Below the pieces are notes generated by a model. It was not told the DNA's origin. It was given only the letters and a program-made list of their open reading frames with translations, and did not search any database. Positions 9,091 through 19,617 of a DNA stretch of 64,000 nt are shown in pieces. The stretch is taken from assembly GCF_002838765.1 (NCBI RefSeq), contig NZ_CP025120.1, positions 2,356,001 through 2,420,000 on the forward strand. The letters are read 5' to 3'. This DNA comes from Kangiella profundi (GTDB taxonomy: Bacteria > Pseudomonadota > Gammaproteobacteria > Enterobacterales > Kangiellaceae). The first letter of the stretch is position 1, and each line of letters opens with the position of its first letter. The translations under genes and the position numbers were made by a program.

Positions 9091-10224
9091 TTATTTAGTA
9101 GTCATAGTCTCTGCGTGTGCTTCAGCACGACGGTTCAGAGCACGACCTTCTTCTGTAGAGTTATCAGCAATCGGTTGCTCTTCGCCATAACCTTTCGCAG
9201 TTAAGCGAGAAGCATCAATGCCGAAGTTACTTACTAAGTAATCTTTTACAGAGTTAGCACGACGCTCTGATAGACCTTGGTTATAAGCACTAGAACCAAC
9301 GCTATCTGTGTGGCCTTGTATCTCAGCGTTAACATCAGGATATTGACGTAAGAACTCAGCTACTTTAGCAATCTCTGCAACCATTTCTGGTTTGATTTCA
9401 TACTTATTAGTGTCGAAGTTTAAGCGCATATCAACTACAACTTCTTCGGCAACTTTAACTTCACAACCTTTCTCGTCGACCTGTACGCCTGGAGCTGTAC
9501 CTGGACATGCATCCTGGTAATCATAAACACCATCGTTATCGCTATCTAAAGGACAACCATTAGTATCTACTGCAGCACCTGCTGGAGTACCTGGGCACTG
9601 GTCATTTGCGTCTAATACGCCATCACCATCAGAGTCTTTTGCTTTCTCAACTGGCTTTGGAGCTGGTGCAGCACCAGATTTCACTGTGTCGCCAAAGAAG
9701 AAACCATAGCTGACATACCATACTTGATGATCGCCACGCTCGCCCGAATCTAACCAGTCATAACCAGCACGAAGGAAGACGTTGTCAGAAGCAAAGTGTT
9801 CAATACCAACACCTACTTTGTAGTAGCCATCTTCCAAATCAGGATGATAAACGCCATACTTATCGCTTAGCTCACCGTAACCTAATTTAATGAATGGATG
9901 TGTTGTAGCGCTACCCATCCAGCTGGTGTCGTTTAGTAATAGGTTTAACGCTGTGTTTTCAACATCAGTGCGTGCACCGATTGCATAATTAGGGATTTGG
10001 TTAAAGTAGTTATATTCAACTTCTAAAGCCACGTTCTTATTAAAGAACCAACCTAGACCAACACCACCAGATTGAGTGCTACCTGAATCCCAGTGAGAAT
10101 CAAGCTCGATGTCATACCAACCTACATGGCCATAAAAACCATGACGGTCTTGCACTTCTTCTGCAGCAAACGCAGTTGAACCTAATGCCAACAAGCAAGC
10201 TGCGGTTAATAATTTCTTCTTCAT
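9091..10224 (-). CDS. ompA: OmpA-family outer membrane protein with TSP3 repeats
   Basis: Outer-membrane anchor protein (377 aa) linking the membrane to peptidoglycan. The signal peptide is MKKKLLTAACLLALGSTAFA. Next comes an 8-strand beta-barrel domain (about residues 25-180), then two calcium-type thrombospondin-3 repeats (DSDGDGVLDANDQCPGT and DSDNDGVYDYQDACPGT). The C-terminal OmpA domain contains the peptidoglycan motif GHTDSVGSSAYNQGLSERRA. It is monocistronic, with its own promoter and terminator. The TSP3 linker is common in OmpA/OprF proteins of marine gammaproteobacteria. The symbol is used in the family sense. Confidence 0.92.
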   Translation of the reverse strand: MKKKLLTAACLLALGSTAFAAEEVQDRHGFYGHVGWYDIELDSHWDSGSTQSGGVGLGWFFNKNVALEVEYNYFNQIPNYAIGARTDVENTALNLLLNDTSWMGSATTHPFIKLGYGELSDKYGVYHPDLEDGYYKVGVGIEHFASDNVFLRAGYDWLDSGERGDHQVWYVSYGFFFGDTVKSGAAPAPKPVEKAKDSDGDGVLDANDQCPGTPAGAAVDTNGCPLDSDNDGVYDYQDACPGTAPGVQVDEKGCEVKVAEEVVVDMRLNFDTNKYEIKPEMVAEIAKVAEFLRQYPDVNAEIQGHTDSVGSSAYNQGLSERRANSVKDYLVSNFGIDASRLTAKGYGEEQPIADNSTEEGRALNRRAEAHAETMTTK

Positions 10225-10270
10225 TGTATTACCCTCTTAAGTTATCCATTTATGTTCCATGGTGCTTCGC

Positions 10271-10300
10271 ATTATAGCGGAAACAATAAGTTAGATACAA
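10271..10300 (-). promoter_or_regulatory. Promoter of the ompA-like gene
   Basis: On the minus strand a perfect TATAAT (10271-10276) lies 18 bp from TTGTAT (10295-10300), with an A/T-rich spacer. It is 47 nt upstream of the start codon, in the only gap between glmM and this gene. The -35 is weak but the -10 is clear. Confidence 0.55.
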
Positions 10301-10325
10301 AACATAAGCTCGTTTTGCCAGAATT

Positions 10326-11666
10326 TTACATTTTCTGGGCAAGATCTCGCACTTTTTGTGCCAACTTCTCGGCCATTTTTGTTGCCATTTTTGCATCATC
10401 CGCTTCAACCATGACTCGAATCAACGGTTCAGTGCCAGATGCTCTAAGTAATACACGCCCATGCTCCGCCAATTCTTTATCAACTTCCTGAGCCAGGTTT
10501 TGCAATTCTTGATTCGTCATAATCGACTTTGCATTGGTAACACGGACATTAATCATAGTCTGTGGAAATAGTGGCACTTCTGCAGCTAATTCGCCGATGC
10601 CTTTATTACTTTCCTTGATCACTCGAAGCACTTGCAACGCCGCAATAATCCCATCACCAGTTGAGTTATAATCTAAATGTATCAGATGGCCTGATGATTC
10701 ACCGCCTATTAGCCAGTCATTCTTTTTCAGACTTTCCATGACATAACGATCACCAACCTTGCTACGCTCGAATGGAATTTCAGATTGTTTCAGCGCATTT
10801 TCTATAGCCATATTGGTCATTAATGTTCCAACCACACCACCTTTCAGTGTTCCTTTCTGCTTCAGATGATTGGCCATCATAAACATCAGCTGGTCGCCAT
10901 TGATAACGTTGCCACCTTTATCAATCATCATTAAGCGATCACCATCACCATCAAACGCAATACCAATATCAGCTTGGTGCTCAATGACGGCTTTTGCCAG
11001 CGGTTCAAGGTGTGTCGCCCCGCAATCACGATTGATGTTTAAACCATCTGGTTCTACGGCAGTTTTTATGACTTTCGCGCCAAGCTCCTTAAACACATAT
11101 GGAGCGATGTGATAAGTGGCGCCATTTGCGCAATCCAATACAATTTTCATGCCGTCGAGATTAAAATCATTTGGCACACTCGCCTTACAGAATTCTATGT
11201 AACGAGCTGCGGCATCTTCAATTCGATAAGCCTTTCCTAACTGGTCTGATGGTAAAGAAGTCATCTCTTGTTCCAATAAGGCCTCAATTTCCAGCTCAAC
11301 TGAATCAGGTAACTTGGTGCCTTCAGATGAAAAGAATTTAATACCGTTATCATGGAAAGGGTTATGTGATGCGCTGATAACAATACCTGCGTCGGCTCTG
11401 AATGTACGCGTCAGATACGCAATGGCAGGTGTTGGCATAGGGCCTACCAGAAAACTGTTTACGCCAGCGGCAGTTAGGCCAGCTTCAAGCACCGACTCAA
11501 ACATATAACCTGAGATTCGAGTATCTTTTCCTATTACTATTTTGCCTTTCTTACCCAGAACTTTTCCCGCAGCCCAACCAAGCTTCAACACAAACTCTGG
11601 CGTAATGGGGAACTGCCCAACCGTACCGCGGATACCATCAGTGCCAAAATATTTTCTCTCGCTCAT
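10326..11666 (-). CDS. glmM: Phosphoglucosamine mutase
   Basis: Converts glucosamine-6-phosphate to glucosamine-1-phosphate for UDP-GlcNAc, the precursor of peptidoglycan and LPS. At 446 aa it matches E. coli GlmM. It begins with [10 protein letters not shown] and has the phosphoserine loop [12 protein letters not shown] (active-site Ser of SASHNP), the Mg2+ motif DGDGDR, and the C-terminal phosphate-binding [11 protein letters not shown]. It lies 23 nt after folP on the same strand, as in the classic ftsH-folP-glmM order. The start ATG directly precedes [10 protein letters not shown]. Confidence 0.97.
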   Translation of the reverse strand: MSERKYFGTDGIRGTVGQFPITPEFVLKLGWAAGKVLGKKGKIVIGKDTRISGYMFESVLEAGLTAAGVNSFLVGPMPTPAIAYLTRTFRADAGIVISASHNPFHDNGIKFFSSEGTKLPDSVELEIEALLEQEMTSLPSDQLGKAYRIEDAAARYIEFCKASVPNDFNLDGMKIVLDCANGATYHIAPYVFKELGAKVIKTAVEPDGLNINRDCGATHLEPLAKAVIEHQADIGIAFDGDGDRLMMIDKGGNVINGDQLMFMMANHLKQKGTLKGGVVGTLMTNMAIENALKQSEIPFERSKVGDRYVMESLKKNDWLIGGESSGHLIHLDYNSTGDGIIAALQVLRVIKESNKGIGELAAEVPLFPQTMINVRVTNAKSIMTNQELQNLAQEVDKELAEHGRVLLRASGTEPLIRVMVEADDAKMATKMAEKLAQKVRDLAQKM

Positions 11667-11689
11667 TCTAATAAGTTCCTTATTGTTGT

Positions 11690-12505
11690 TTATTTGCCTT
11701 GCTCAAATGCGCAAAATAATTTAACGGCTTCAACCGTTGGTTTTACATCGTGCACACGCACAATATTTGCACCCTTAGTTAAAGCATACATAGCAGCTAC
11801 AACACTACCATTTACTCGGTTATTTACATCAACATCAAGAATATTGCCAATCATTGTCTTTCTCGATACACCGACTAGCAGTGGTAAATTAAGTTCTTTA
11901 AAACTGTCTAAATGCTTCATCAGTTCACAGTTGTGCTGCAAAGTCTTACCAAATCCAAAGCCTGGGTCGAGACAAATACGGTCTGACTCTATTCCTTGCT
12001 CCTGGCAAGCAGCAACTCGTTCTAACAAAAATTCTTTTACATCTGTAACAACGTCATCGTATTGTGGGTTATGCTGCATGCTTCTGGGCTGTCCCTGCAT
12101 GTGCATCAGGCAGACCAGTGCCTCATCGCTTGCTGCAACCGCATCTAACGCACCTTCTTCCTGCAATGCACGCACGTCATTAATCATTGTAGCACCAGCA
12201 CTGATAGCTTCCCGCATTACCCGAGCTTTACTGGTATCAACAGAAACCGGTATCCCACTTGCGACAACTACCTCAACAATCGGTATAACCCTATCCAGCT
12301 CTTCACTCTCAGAAACTGCCTGTGCGCCTGGCCGAGTAGACTCTCCTCCGACATCAATGATATCAACGCCTTCACCTATCATGGTCTCAATACGTCTCAG
12401 GGCAATATCTTTACGCACATAACTGCCACCATCAGAAAAGGAGTCAGGTGTGGTATTTAATATTCCCATCACCAGAGGAGAGTTTGATTGAAATAAATCT
12501 TTCAT
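11690..12505 (-). CDS. folP: Dihydropteroate synthase
   Basis: Folate-pathway enzyme that condenses p-aminobenzoate with 6-hydroxymethyl-dihydropterin pyrophosphate, and the target of sulfonamides. The 271-aa TIM barrel shows [15 protein letters not shown], the pyrophosphate loop GGESTRPGA, and [13 protein letters not shown]. These are the conserved substrate-binding segments. It lies between ftsH and glmM, but a hairpin with T-tracts separates it from ftsH. It therefore may use readthrough or its own promoter together with glmM. Confidence 0.97.
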   Translation of the reverse strand: MKDLFQSNSPLVMGILNTTPDSFSDGGSYVRKDIALRRIETMIGEGVDIIDVGGESTRPGAQAVSESEELDRVIPIVEVVVASGIPVSVDTSKARVMREAISAGATMINDVRALQEEGALDAVAASDEALVCLMHMQGQPRSMQHNPQYDDVVTDVKEFLLERVAACQEQGIESDRICLDPGFGFGKTLQHNCELMKHLDSFKELNLPLLVGVSRKTMIGNILDVDVNNRVNGSVVAAMYALTKGANIVRVHDVKPTVEAVKLFCAFEQGK

Positions 12506-12529
12506 GGTCTTTATCTATGGCAAAATGGA

Positions 12530-12553
12530 AAAAGGGCCAGAAAGGCCCTTTTT
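12530..12553 (-). terminator. Terminator between ftsH and folP
   Basis: AAAGGGCC and GGCCCTTT form an 8-bp stem around AGAAA, with T-tracts on both strands. It begins 3 nt after the ftsH stop and ends 25 nt before the folP start. It is probably a partial terminator within the ftsH-folP-glmM unit. Confidence 0.75.
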
Positions 12554-12555
12554 AT

Positions 12556-14481
12556 CTAGTCAACAGATGGTTCTGTCACTGGTGAATCTTTTGGCGCTTC
12601 AGGTTGTGGTCCTGAGCCACCGTTACCACCTGGGCCCTTTTTATCCGACCAATTTGCCGGAGGGCTCGGGTCATCTCCATCCATAATCTGCTTAATCTGA
12701 TTCGCATCAATTGTTTCATACTTCATCAGTGCATCCGCCATCGCATGGAGTTTATCCATATTGTCCTGCAAGATAGTTTTAGCTCGGTCGTAGTTACGAT
12801 CAATGATGTCACGAATCTCAGCATCAATTGCACGTGCTGTTTCATCCGAAATATTCTTATGCTGAGTCACTGAACGACCGAGGAATACCTCGCCTTCATC
12901 TTCAGCGTAAGAAAGTGGACCTAACTTATCTGACAAGCCCCACTTGGTCACCATGTTACGGGCTAAGCTGGTGGCACGCTCAATATCATTTGATGCACCA
13001 GTGGTAACTTTATCTGGACCATTGAGGATTTCTTCAGCAATTCGGCCACCAAACAATGAAGATAGCTGACTTTCCAGTGCTTCTTTGGATAGTGAGTACT
13101 TATCCTGCTCTGGTAAATACATGGTTACACCCAAGGCACGGCCACGTGGAATAATGCTCACCTTATACACCGGATCATGACTCGGCACTTTCAAACCAAC
13201 AATCGCATGTCCTGCTTCATGATAGGCTGTATTGAGCTTTTCTTCTTCGGTCATCACCATAGAGCGACGCTCAGTACCCATCAGAATCTTATCTTTAGCC
13301 TTTTCAAACTGCTCCATGCCAACAATGCGTTGATTGTCACGTGCAGCGAATAATGCTGCCTCATTAACCAGGTTGGCCAGATCGGCTCCTGAGAAACCAG
13401 GTGTGCCTCGAGCTATCACGCCAGGCTCAACGTCATCACCAATTGGCACTTTACGCATATGAACTTTAAGAATCTGTTCGCGGCCTTTAATGTCAGGCAA
13501 ACCTACCACAACCTGTCGGTCGAAACGTCCCGGACGCAATAAGGCAGGGTCAAGTACATCAGGACGGTTGGTAGCAGCGATTACAATCACACCTTCGCCA
13601 CCTTCAAAACCATCCATTTCTACCAGTAGCTGGTTCAAGGTTTGCTCACGCTCATCGTGACCACCACCTAAACCTGCACCACGATGACGGCCTACCGCAT
13701 CAATCTCGTCGATGAAAATAATGCATGGTGCATGCTTCTTGGCCTGCTCAAACATGTCACGAACACGCGAAGCACCAACACCAACAAACATTTCTACGAA
13801 ATCTGAACCAGAAATAGTAAAGAAAGGCACTTTGGCCTCGCCTGCAATGGCTCGTGCCAGAAGCGTTTTACCGGTTCCCGGAGGGCCAACCATCAAAACA
13901 CCACGTGGAATTTTGCCGCCCAGACGCTGGAATTTACGAGGGTCACGTAAGAAATCGACTAGCTCACCAACTTCTTCTTTGGCTTCTTCAACTCCAGCCA
14001 CATCAGCAAAGGTTGTTTTAACCTGATCTTCGCTGAGCATACGGGCCTTACTTTTACCAAAAGATAGCGCACCGCCACCTTTACCACCGCCCTGCATCTG
14101 GCGCATGAAGTAGATCCAGACCGCAATCAATAGAAGTATTGGACCGAAACTCAACAGGAAGGTACCGAAACCGCCACCCTCACGTTTTTTACCCGAATAA
14201 TTGATATCGTTAGCTAGCAACAACTCATTCAGTTTCTCGTGGCCACCAGCAGGAATCTCAGCATTAATATCACTATTGGTGTTCAAATCTTTACCAGTCA
14301 CAAGATTATTGTTTGGGTTGATTACCACATCGTCTACTTCCTTAGCTTCAATGCGGCTAACAAATTCCGAGAATGTGACCTGGCTATTGTCTGTCTGACG
14401 CTCCTGAATGGCGTCGATCACAATAAACAAGATGACCGCTGCTACGGCCCAAAATAGAATGTTTTTTACTAAATCGTTCAA
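12556..14481 (-). CDS. ftsH: ATP-dependent zinc metalloprotease FtsH
   Basis: Membrane-bound AAA+ protease that removes misfolded membrane proteins and regulators such as sigma-32 and LpxC. At 641 aa it has two transmembrane helices (about 5-23 and 104-125) around a periplasmic domain. The AAA module has Walker A GPPGTGKT, Walker [12 protein letters not shown] and the second region of homology RPGRFDRQ. The zinc site is HEAGH. The start codon is TTG, preceded by GAGG at suitable distance. The tail is Pro/Gly-rich. Its link to sigma-32 is relevant because a sigma-32-type promoter precedes dnaK in this window. Confidence 0.97.
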   Translation of the reverse strand: MNDLVKNILFWAVAAVILFIVIDAIQERQTDNSQVTFSEFVSRIEAKEVDDVVINPNNNLVTGKDLNTNSDINAEIPAGGHEKLNELLLANDINYSGKKREGGGFGTFLLSFGPILLLIAVWIYFMRQMQGGGKGGGALSFGKSKARMLSEDQVKTTFADVAGVEEAKEEVGELVDFLRDPRKFQRLGGKIPRGVLMVGPPGTGKTLLARAIAGEAKVPFFTISGSDFVEMFVGVGASRVRDMFEQAKKHAPCIIFIDEIDAVGRHRGAGLGGGHDEREQTLNQLLVEMDGFEGGEGVIVIAATNRPDVLDPALLRPGRFDRQVVVGLPDIKGREQILKVHMRKVPIGDDVEPGVIARGTPGFSGADLANLVNEAALFAARDNQRIVGMEQFEKAKDKILMGTERRSMVMTEEEKLNTAYHEAGHAIVGLKVPSHDPVYKVSIIPRGRALGVTMYLPEQDKYSLSKEALESQLSSLFGGRIAEEILNGPDKVTTGASNDIERATSLARNMVTKWGLSDKLGPLSYAEDEGEVFLGRSVTQHKNISDETARAIDAEIRDIIDRNYDRAKTILQDNMDKLHAMADALMKYETIDANQIKQIMDGDDPSPPANWSDKKGPGGNGGSGPQPEAPKDSPVTEPSVD

Positions 14482-14628
14482 AACCTGAACCTCAATCTTG
14501 GCAACGCTTTGCCTTTAATAATGACCACACATTATGCCATGCTTTGTCACTTACGAAAGCCCTGAAGCTTAACAAAACGTAACAAACACTGCTATCCGAT
14601 TCGTGCTTTTTGTATAAACTTGCAGCAC

Positions 14629-15249
14629 CTAGCCCTTATATCCTAAACCAACTACATAAACTTCGCGTGAACGTCCTCTGGACGCATCGGGTTTACGAAT
14701 TAATACTTTATTGAATAGCTGACGACATTGACGGATATACTCATCAAAACCTTCTCCCTGGAAAACTTTGACCACATAGTTCCCGCCTTTTGTCAGCACC
14801 GTCTGCGCCAACTCCAGAGCGAGTTCGCACAAATACATACCGCGCGGCTGATCGACAGCATCTACACCACTCATATTGGGGGCCATATCCGATAAAACAA
14901 GGTCTGCCTTGCGCTCACCTATTTTGTCTAAAAGCTGATTGAGCACCGCTTCCTCGCGAAAATCACCCTGAATGAAGTCCACATCGGGCAAAGGGTCCAT
15001 TTCCAGTATATCCAGTGCAAATATTTTTCCCTGATTCCCCATCTTATATGCAGCATATTGCGACCAGCCACCAGGTGCTGCTCCAAGGTCGACAACGGTA
15101 ACTCCTTTGCCTAACAGCTTATATTTTTGATCAAGCTCTTCCAGCTTATACACCGCTCTGGAGCGATAGCCATCCTTTTGTGACTTTTTTACGTAAGGAT
15201 CGTCAAAATGTTCTTTCATCCAGCGGTGGCTGCTTTTACTTCGTGACAT
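14629..15249 (-). CDS. rlmE: 23S rRNA (uridine-2'-O)-methyltransferase RlmE
   Basis: Heat-shock methyltransferase (RrmJ/FtsJ) that methylates U2552 of 23S rRNA in the 50S subunit. The 206-aa protein shows the SAM motif [15 protein letters not shown], the catalytic Asp in LSDMAPN, and the catalytic Lys in VVKVFQGEG. The N-terminal [14 protein letters not shown] is family-typical. The frame is open 27 nt further upstream, but ATG 15249 gives the normal [10 protein letters not shown] start. It is divergent from yhbY, the standard pairing upstream of ftsH. A 147-nt gap separates it from ftsH. Confidence 0.96.
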   Translation of the reverse strand: MSRSKSSHRWMKEHFDDPYVKKSQKDGYRSRAVYKLEELDQKYKLLGKGVTVVDLGAAPGGWSQYAAYKMGNQGKIFALDILEMDPLPDVDFIQGDFREEAVLNQLLDKIGERKADLVLSDMAPNMSGVDAVDQPRGMYLCELALELAQTVLTKGGNYVVKVFQGEGFDEYIRQCRQLFNKVLIRKPDASRGRSREVYVVGLGYKG

Positions 15250-15341
15250 AAATAAATATGCGTCTTTTTTCCTCAAATAAGTCTCTATTGTACCTTTTTT
15301 CAGGTAAAATGACCGCTAATAATCACTATCAGAAAGATGTA

Positions 15342-15638
15342 ATGAATCAATTAAGTAACAACCAGGTAAAATTCTTACGCGGCAAGGCACACAGCCTGAA
15401 GCCAGTAGTCATGGTAGGCGCTAACGGCGTTACCGAAAACGTCCTGGAAGAAATCAATAATGCCTTAAATCACCACGAGCTGATCAAGATAAAAGTCCGT
15501 GCCGAAGAGCGCGAAGATAAGCAGGCAATGATTGACTATATCTGCCAACAAACCAAGGCGGCAAAGATTCAGGTTATTGGCCACAATCTGTCGATTTATC
15601 GTAAATCAGCAAGCCCAAAAATCATTTTGCCTAAATAA
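15342..15638 (+). CDS. yhbY: YhbY, CRM-domain RNA-binding protein
   Basis: Small ribosome-associated RNA-binding protein (98 aa) of the CRS1/YhbY family, linked to 50S assembly. The sequence matches the E. coli pattern: QVKFLRGKAHSLKPVVMVG, NHHELIKIKV and the C-terminal SPKIILPK. The reading frame is open to 15258, but ATG 15342 gives the family start. It is divergent from rlmE, whose product acts on the same subunit. Between the two starts lies an AT-rich 92-nt gap that must hold both promoters; I could not define them. Confidence 0.93.
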   Translation: MNQLSNNQVKFLRGKAHSLKPVVMVGANGVTENVLEEINNALNHHELIKIKVRAEEREDKQAMIDYICQQTKAAKIQVIGHNLSIYRKSASPKIILPK

Positions 15639-15685
15639 GCAATTTCAGCTAACGTATGAACTGCTCTTAATTATTTAGGATTATT

Positions 15686-16372
15686 ATGGCTTACAGCATT
15701 TTACTGGTTGAAGATCATAAAGAGTTAGCAGCCACAACAGGCGAATACCTTGAGGCCTGTGGTTATATTGTCGATTATGCAATGGATGGTATTTCCGGCC
15801 TTAATCTTGCCAAAAGCAATCAGTATGATGCCCTGATCCTGGACGTGATGTTGCCTGGCATGGATGGTTTTACTATCTGTCAGCGTATTCGTCAGGAAGT
15901 GCAGTCCGATATTCCTGTCCTAATGCTGACCGCCCGTGACCAGTTGAAAGATAAGCTTGACGGCTTTGATGCAGGCGCTGATGACTACCTGATTAAGCCC
16001 TTTGATTTTGAAGAGCTTGATGCACGCCTCAACGCCATTATTCGTCGTCATAAAGGTGAGTTGGACTCTAAACCACTGGTGATTCATGATCTTGAGCTTG
16101 ACCCCAAAACATTACAGGTTAAGCGTCAGGGTAAGAAATTAAAACTTTCTCCGACTGGCCTGCACATCCTGAAATTATTGATGCGTAAATCACCCGAAGT
16201 GGTTACTCGCGAAGAGTTGGAACGAGAGTTATGGGGTGACCTGGTTCCGAATAGTGATGTTCTTAGAAGTCATCTGTATAACCTGCGCAAAGTTATCGAC
16301 AAGCCATTTCCGGAACAACTGTTACAAACAGTACCGGGGCTGGGCATTAAAATAACCCCTCCAGAAGAGTAA
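15686..16372 (+). CDS. OmpR-family DNA-binding response regulator
   Basis: Two-component response regulator (228 aa). The receiver domain (1-120) has the acidic pocket ED at 9-10, phospho-acceptor Asp53 in LILDVMLPGMDG, Thr in MLTARD and Lys in LIKPFD. The winged-helix DNA-binding domain (about 130-225) has RSHLYNLRKVID and the wing GLGIKI. It is followed after 4 nt by a histidine kinase gene on the opposite strand. OmpR-type proteins bind short direct repeats about one helical turn apart. Such repeats occur at 24589-24686 and 28296-28340, near the adjoining lipid and photolyase genes. The target assignment is inference. Confidence 0.93.
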   Translation: MAYSILLVEDHKELAATTGEYLEACGYIVDYAMDGISGLNLAKSNQYDALILDVMLPGMDGFTICQRIRQEVQSDIPVLMLTARDQLKDKLDGFDAGADDYLIKPFDFEELDARLNAIIRRHKGELDSKPLVIHDLELDPKTLQVKRQGKKLKLSPTGLHILKLLMRKSPEVVTREELERELWGDLVPNSDVLRSHLYNLRKVIDKPFPEQLLQTVPGLGIKITPPEE

Positions 16373-16376
16373 TCTA

Positions 16377-17675
16377 TTATTTAGCATGCTCTTTCAGCGT
16401 TAGCTGAATTTGAGTTCCTTTTCCGGGCTGGCTATCAATTGAAATGCGCCAGTCCATCTGGTCACAGATCCGCTTAACTATGGCCATGCCAAGACCAAAA
16501 CCTTTTACCTGCTCCTGCTCACGGTTGGCGCGATAAAATGGTTCAAAAATCCGCTGCAGACTTTTTTCGTCCATGCCAATTCCCGTATCAGAGACTCTAA
16601 TGAAACTACGTCCAACAAAGACCTGTATCGATCCCTGCTCGGTATAGTTAAATGCATTAAAAATAATATTGTTCAGACAAATGACTAACAGTCGCTCTGA
16701 AATACGCATCTGTAACTGAACGTTGCTATGCAGGTGAGTCTCAATATTCTTATCTGGAAATAATCGCTCTATAGCACTTAACTGTTGCTTTACTATGCCA
16801 TTAACATTCACTGGTTCCTCGCCGATATCTGGCTCCTGATCCCTGGAAAGAAGGAACAGTGCTTCCAGCAAGTCTTCCATTTCTTTTACCATTGGCTTCA
16901 TGCGCGAGACAATTTTTTGTTGAGAATCGTTAAGCTGTTGCTTTTCCAATAAAGAGATAGAACCTTTCAATACCGCTAATGGCGTTCTGAGCTCATGGCT
17001 GGCATAGCGGGTAAAGTTTTTTTCACGAGTCACATACTCATTAACTCGCTCTGCATACTGATCGAACGCCTGCAAAAGCGTCATCACTTCAGCATCGGCA
17101 TTGTTTTCAATGTCTGAGAAATCCATTTTCAGATCAGCACGCTCTGAAACCTCAACACTGTCCATCAGTCGTGACAATTTCACTACCGGCGAAATGGCTC
17201 TTCGTGAAAGCATGTAAGTGATCCAGGCAGGCAGATAAATAATTAAAAGAACGAAGGCCAATGGTGCAATACCAAAATAAAACGACAAGCGTGCAACCTG
17301 GCCTTCTTCAAATACCAGATACAAACGTTTGCCGTATTGTTCGGAGATGTGGACTAATGGCTGTCTATTATTGAAGTCGACTCTTTGATAACCGGGTTGC
17401 AAAGACTCCAGATAATCTGGAACATCATCCGACGGTTGGGAAGATGACATGTACCCTGTTAGATTGAGGGTACTTGGTAAGTTAAAATTAGGGTCCTGTT
17501 CATAGTTCTTCCAGAAGAAATCGGCTTCGCCTTCGAGCGCCTGCTTAATTAGAACATTTTCAACAACTTTTGCCGCACCATAGACACCTAATAAAGTCAC
17601 AGCACTAATCAGCAACAACTGGATTGCCATAGCTTTAATAATTTTATAATGTATGCCACGACGTTTTTGTGTCAT
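16377..17675 (-). CDS. Sensor histidine kinase
   Basis: Membrane sensor kinase (432 aa), probably the partner of the response regulator that ends 4 nt away. Domains in order are TM1 (about 13-37), a periplasmic sensor of about 95 residues, TM2 (about 132-155), HAMP, a dimerisation helix with phospho-acceptor His227 in YASHELRTPL, and the ATPase domain with N-box NIIFNAFNYT, G1 DTGIGMD and GFGLGMAIVKR. ATG 17675 is preceded by GAAGGAAGG; 24 nt of open frame upstream are rejected. Convergent regulator and kinase genes are less common than an operon. It lies 82 nt downstream of the lipid operon and could be its last gene. Confidence 0.92.
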   Translation of the reverse strand: MTQKRRGIHYKIIKAMAIQLLLISAVTLLGVYGAAKVVENVLIKQALEGEADFFWKNYEQDPNFNLPSTLNLTGYMSSSQPSDDVPDYLESLQPGYQRVDFNNRQPLVHISEQYGKRLYLVFEEGQVARLSFYFGIAPLAFVLLIIYLPAWITYMLSRRAISPVVKLSRLMDSVEVSERADLKMDFSDIENNADAEVMTLLQAFDQYAERVNEYVTREKNFTRYASHELRTPLAVLKGSISLLEKQQLNDSQQKIVSRMKPMVKEMEDLLEALFLLSRDQEPDIGEEPVNVNGIVKQQLSAIERLFPDKNIETHLHSNVQLQMRISERLLVICLNNIIFNAFNYTEQGSIQVFVGRSFIRVSDTGIGMDEKSLQRIFEPFYRANREQEQVKGFGLGMAIVKRICDQMDWRISIDSQPGKGTQIQLTLKEHAK

Positions 17676-17757
17676 TGACCTTCCTTCATAACTTCCCAAA
17701 ACTACAGTCGCTTCCCTTGTTGATCATTTCTACAAAGTTAATGATTTTTGAAAATAA

Positions 17758-18792
17758 TCATTTCTTAACGAATCTATAGTGAGCTACCATCCATTCATTA
17801 CCGTCAGCATAACCAAATAACTCGGCACAAGCCATAAAGAAAATTCGCCAACGTTGGAACCAGATTTTAGCGAAGTCCTTTCCATAAACTGTTTCGAACA
17901 GTGGCATGATTTCTTTTTGGTGTTTATCCATGTTCTCAAGCCAGGCATTTGAGGTTTTCTCATAGTGCTGACCATTAACCAGCCAGCGACGCTCAATTTG
18001 CAGCTTCTGCTGGAAATTCAAAAAGGTATCAGCTGCCGGCATCTGGCCACCACTGAAAAAGTAGCGCCCCATCCAGTTATCGTCACCCTCTTCCTGGAAT
18101 GGATACATCAGGTAACGGTGACAGAACACATGCAGAAAAACTTTACCCTCATCTTTCAGCCATTGACTGACTCGCTCAAATAGCACTTCATAATTTCTTA
18201 CATGCTCAAACATCTCAATTGAAATAATTCGGTCAAACTGACGGCCAGGATCAAACTGATTGATGTCCTGGGTAATGATGGTGATATTAGTTAAACCACG
18301 TTCCTTGGCCTGCTGCTGTATATGTTCTCTTTGCGAGTTCGAATTTGATACTCCGGTAATAGTGCTGTTCGGATATTTTGCAGCCAAATAAAGAGTTAAA
18401 GAACCCCATCCGCAACCCAGCTCCAGAATATCCTGGCCATCAACAAATTCGCCACGCTTAGCGTATAGATCCAGCATGGCCTGCTCAGCCTGATCCAGGT
18501 TTTTGACATTTTCAGGCCAATAGGCGCTACTGTATTTCAGATTCTTGCCCAGCGCATAATGATAAAACTGAGCCGGAACTTCGTAATGCTGTTCATTCGC
18601 CTTATCAGTTTTAATGGCTACTTCAGAGGATTTTAATTCCTGCAGGAATGCATGGTAACGCTCAGCCTGCTCTTCACAGTCGTACGCTGATTCTTCTGTC
18701 AGGCGTTGCTCGCAGAGCTTACGAATACCCAGGCGCACCAGGCGATCAGGAAGCAATCCTTTCTCAATTAAGTTAATAGCTTGTGCAATCAT
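17758..18792 (-). CDS. CFA-family SAM-dependent methyltransferase
   Basis: A 344-aa methyltransferase related to cyclopropane fatty acid synthases but shorter. The SAM site is ILELGCGWGSLTLYLA, and FDRIISIEMFEHVRNYE follows, as in CFA enzymes. The lead-in AQFYHYALGKNLKYSSAYWP is also family-like. It probably methylates an unsaturated acyl chain, but the product (cyclopropane, methyl branch or other) cannot be told. GGAG precedes the ATG at 8 nt. It is the seventh and last lipid gene of the operon, 51 nt after the DUF1295 gene. A second, longer CFA synthase is four genes upstream, so the two likely act on different substrates or steps. Confidence 0.85.
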   Translation of the reverse strand: MIAQAINLIEKGLLPDRLVRLGIRKLCEQRLTEESAYDCEEQAERYHAFLQELKSSEVAIKTDKANEQHYEVPAQFYHYALGKNLKYSSAYWPENVKNLDQAEQAMLDLYAKRGEFVDGQDILELGCGWGSLTLYLAAKYPNSTITGVSNSNSQREHIQQQAKERGLTNITIITQDINQFDPGRQFDRIISIEMFEHVRNYEVLFERVSQWLKDEGKVFLHVFCHRYLMYPFQEEGDDNWMGRYFFSGGQMPAADTFLNFQQKLQIERRWLVNGQHYEKTSNAWLENMDKHQKEIMPLFETVYGKDFAKIWFQRWRIFFMACAELFGYADGNEWMVAHYRFVKK

Positions 18793-18843
18793 TTAAGCTC
18801 TCCGCTTTATTCATAATTCAATATCAATGGACCTGTAGGAAAA

Positions 18844-19617
18844 CTACTTCGTTGGGCCCAGGAAAAATTTATTGGTCTGGCGTTGATACTCTCTGTAGGC
18901 ATCACCTTTGCTTCGAATATTCTGTTGTTCATTAAATGGAATTCCGGTTAACTTCAAAAGAAACAGAAGCATTAATACAGGATATAACCACAACAGCCAT
19001 CCCTGATCCGCGTGCCAGCCTATTAATGGATAGGCAAACCAATGGGTCCATTCAAAGAAATAATTGGGATGACGAGAATAGCGCCAGAATCCGTTCTTAC
19101 AGACCTTACCTTTGTTATCTGAGTTTCTTTTGAATTGTCGTAACTGATAATCAGACAAGGTTACTCCAACAAAAGATAGGGCAGCTATGGTAATGCCAAT
19201 ACCATCAAATATATCGAAACCTTGACTACTGGATACAATGACAGCGACAGGGTAACTGAATGCAAATGCCAACAGCGCCTGAAACATGAAAAAGACAAAC
19301 AGTTTTATCTGAGTATTTTCAGACCAGTGTGCGCGAAGCTGTTGATAGCGCCCATCTTCGTGATCTACCTGATATCTATCGATAAGATGCCAGGCCAAAC
19401 GGGCATACCAGGCAATTGGAATCAGCAGAACAATATATCTATGGAAACCGCTGCCTTCGGCCATGGCTACATATATCAGTCCGCTTAGTACGATCAACAG
19501 GGCCCAGGTTATATCAACGATATCTGTGTTTTTTGTATGAAATTGCCACACCCACGCGATCAGCTGCCCCACAAAACATAACACTGCGACAACGATTATT
19601 GCGGCATCTAATTCCAT
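18844..19617 (-). CDS. DUF1295 membrane protein (steroid 5-alpha-reductase-like)
   Basis: Integral membrane protein (257 aa, about six to seven helices) of the DUF1295 family, related to steroid 5-alpha-reductases and isoprenylcysteine methyltransferases. The C-terminal NADPH- or SAM-binding type motif is GFWRYSRHPNYFFEWTHW. A reductase acting on an unsaturated lipid is the likely role; the substrate is unknown. The frame runs 114 nt upstream, but ATG 19617 overlaps the DUF2878 stop by 10 nt and has GAGAGAAG before it. The coupling implies co-translation within the operon. Confidence 0.82.
   Translation of the reverse strand: MELDAAIIVVAVLCFVGQLIAWVWQFHTKNTDIVDITWALLIVLSGLIYVAMAEGSGFHRYIVLLIPIAWYARLAWHLIDRYQVDHEDGRYQQLRAHWSENTQIKLFVFFMFQALLAFAFSYPVAVIVSSSQGFDIFDGIGITIAALSFVGVTLSDYQLRQFKRNSDNKGKVCKNGFWRYSRHPNYFFEWTHWFAYPLIGWHADQGWLLWLYPVLMLLFLLKLTGIPFNEQQNIRSKGDAYREYQRQTNKFFLGPTK

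Noticed and set aside
11694..12422. 242-codon plus-strand frame opposite folP
   Set aside because: It is a Ser/Thr-rich antisense shadow of a clear folP gene, with no family motif or ribosome-binding site.
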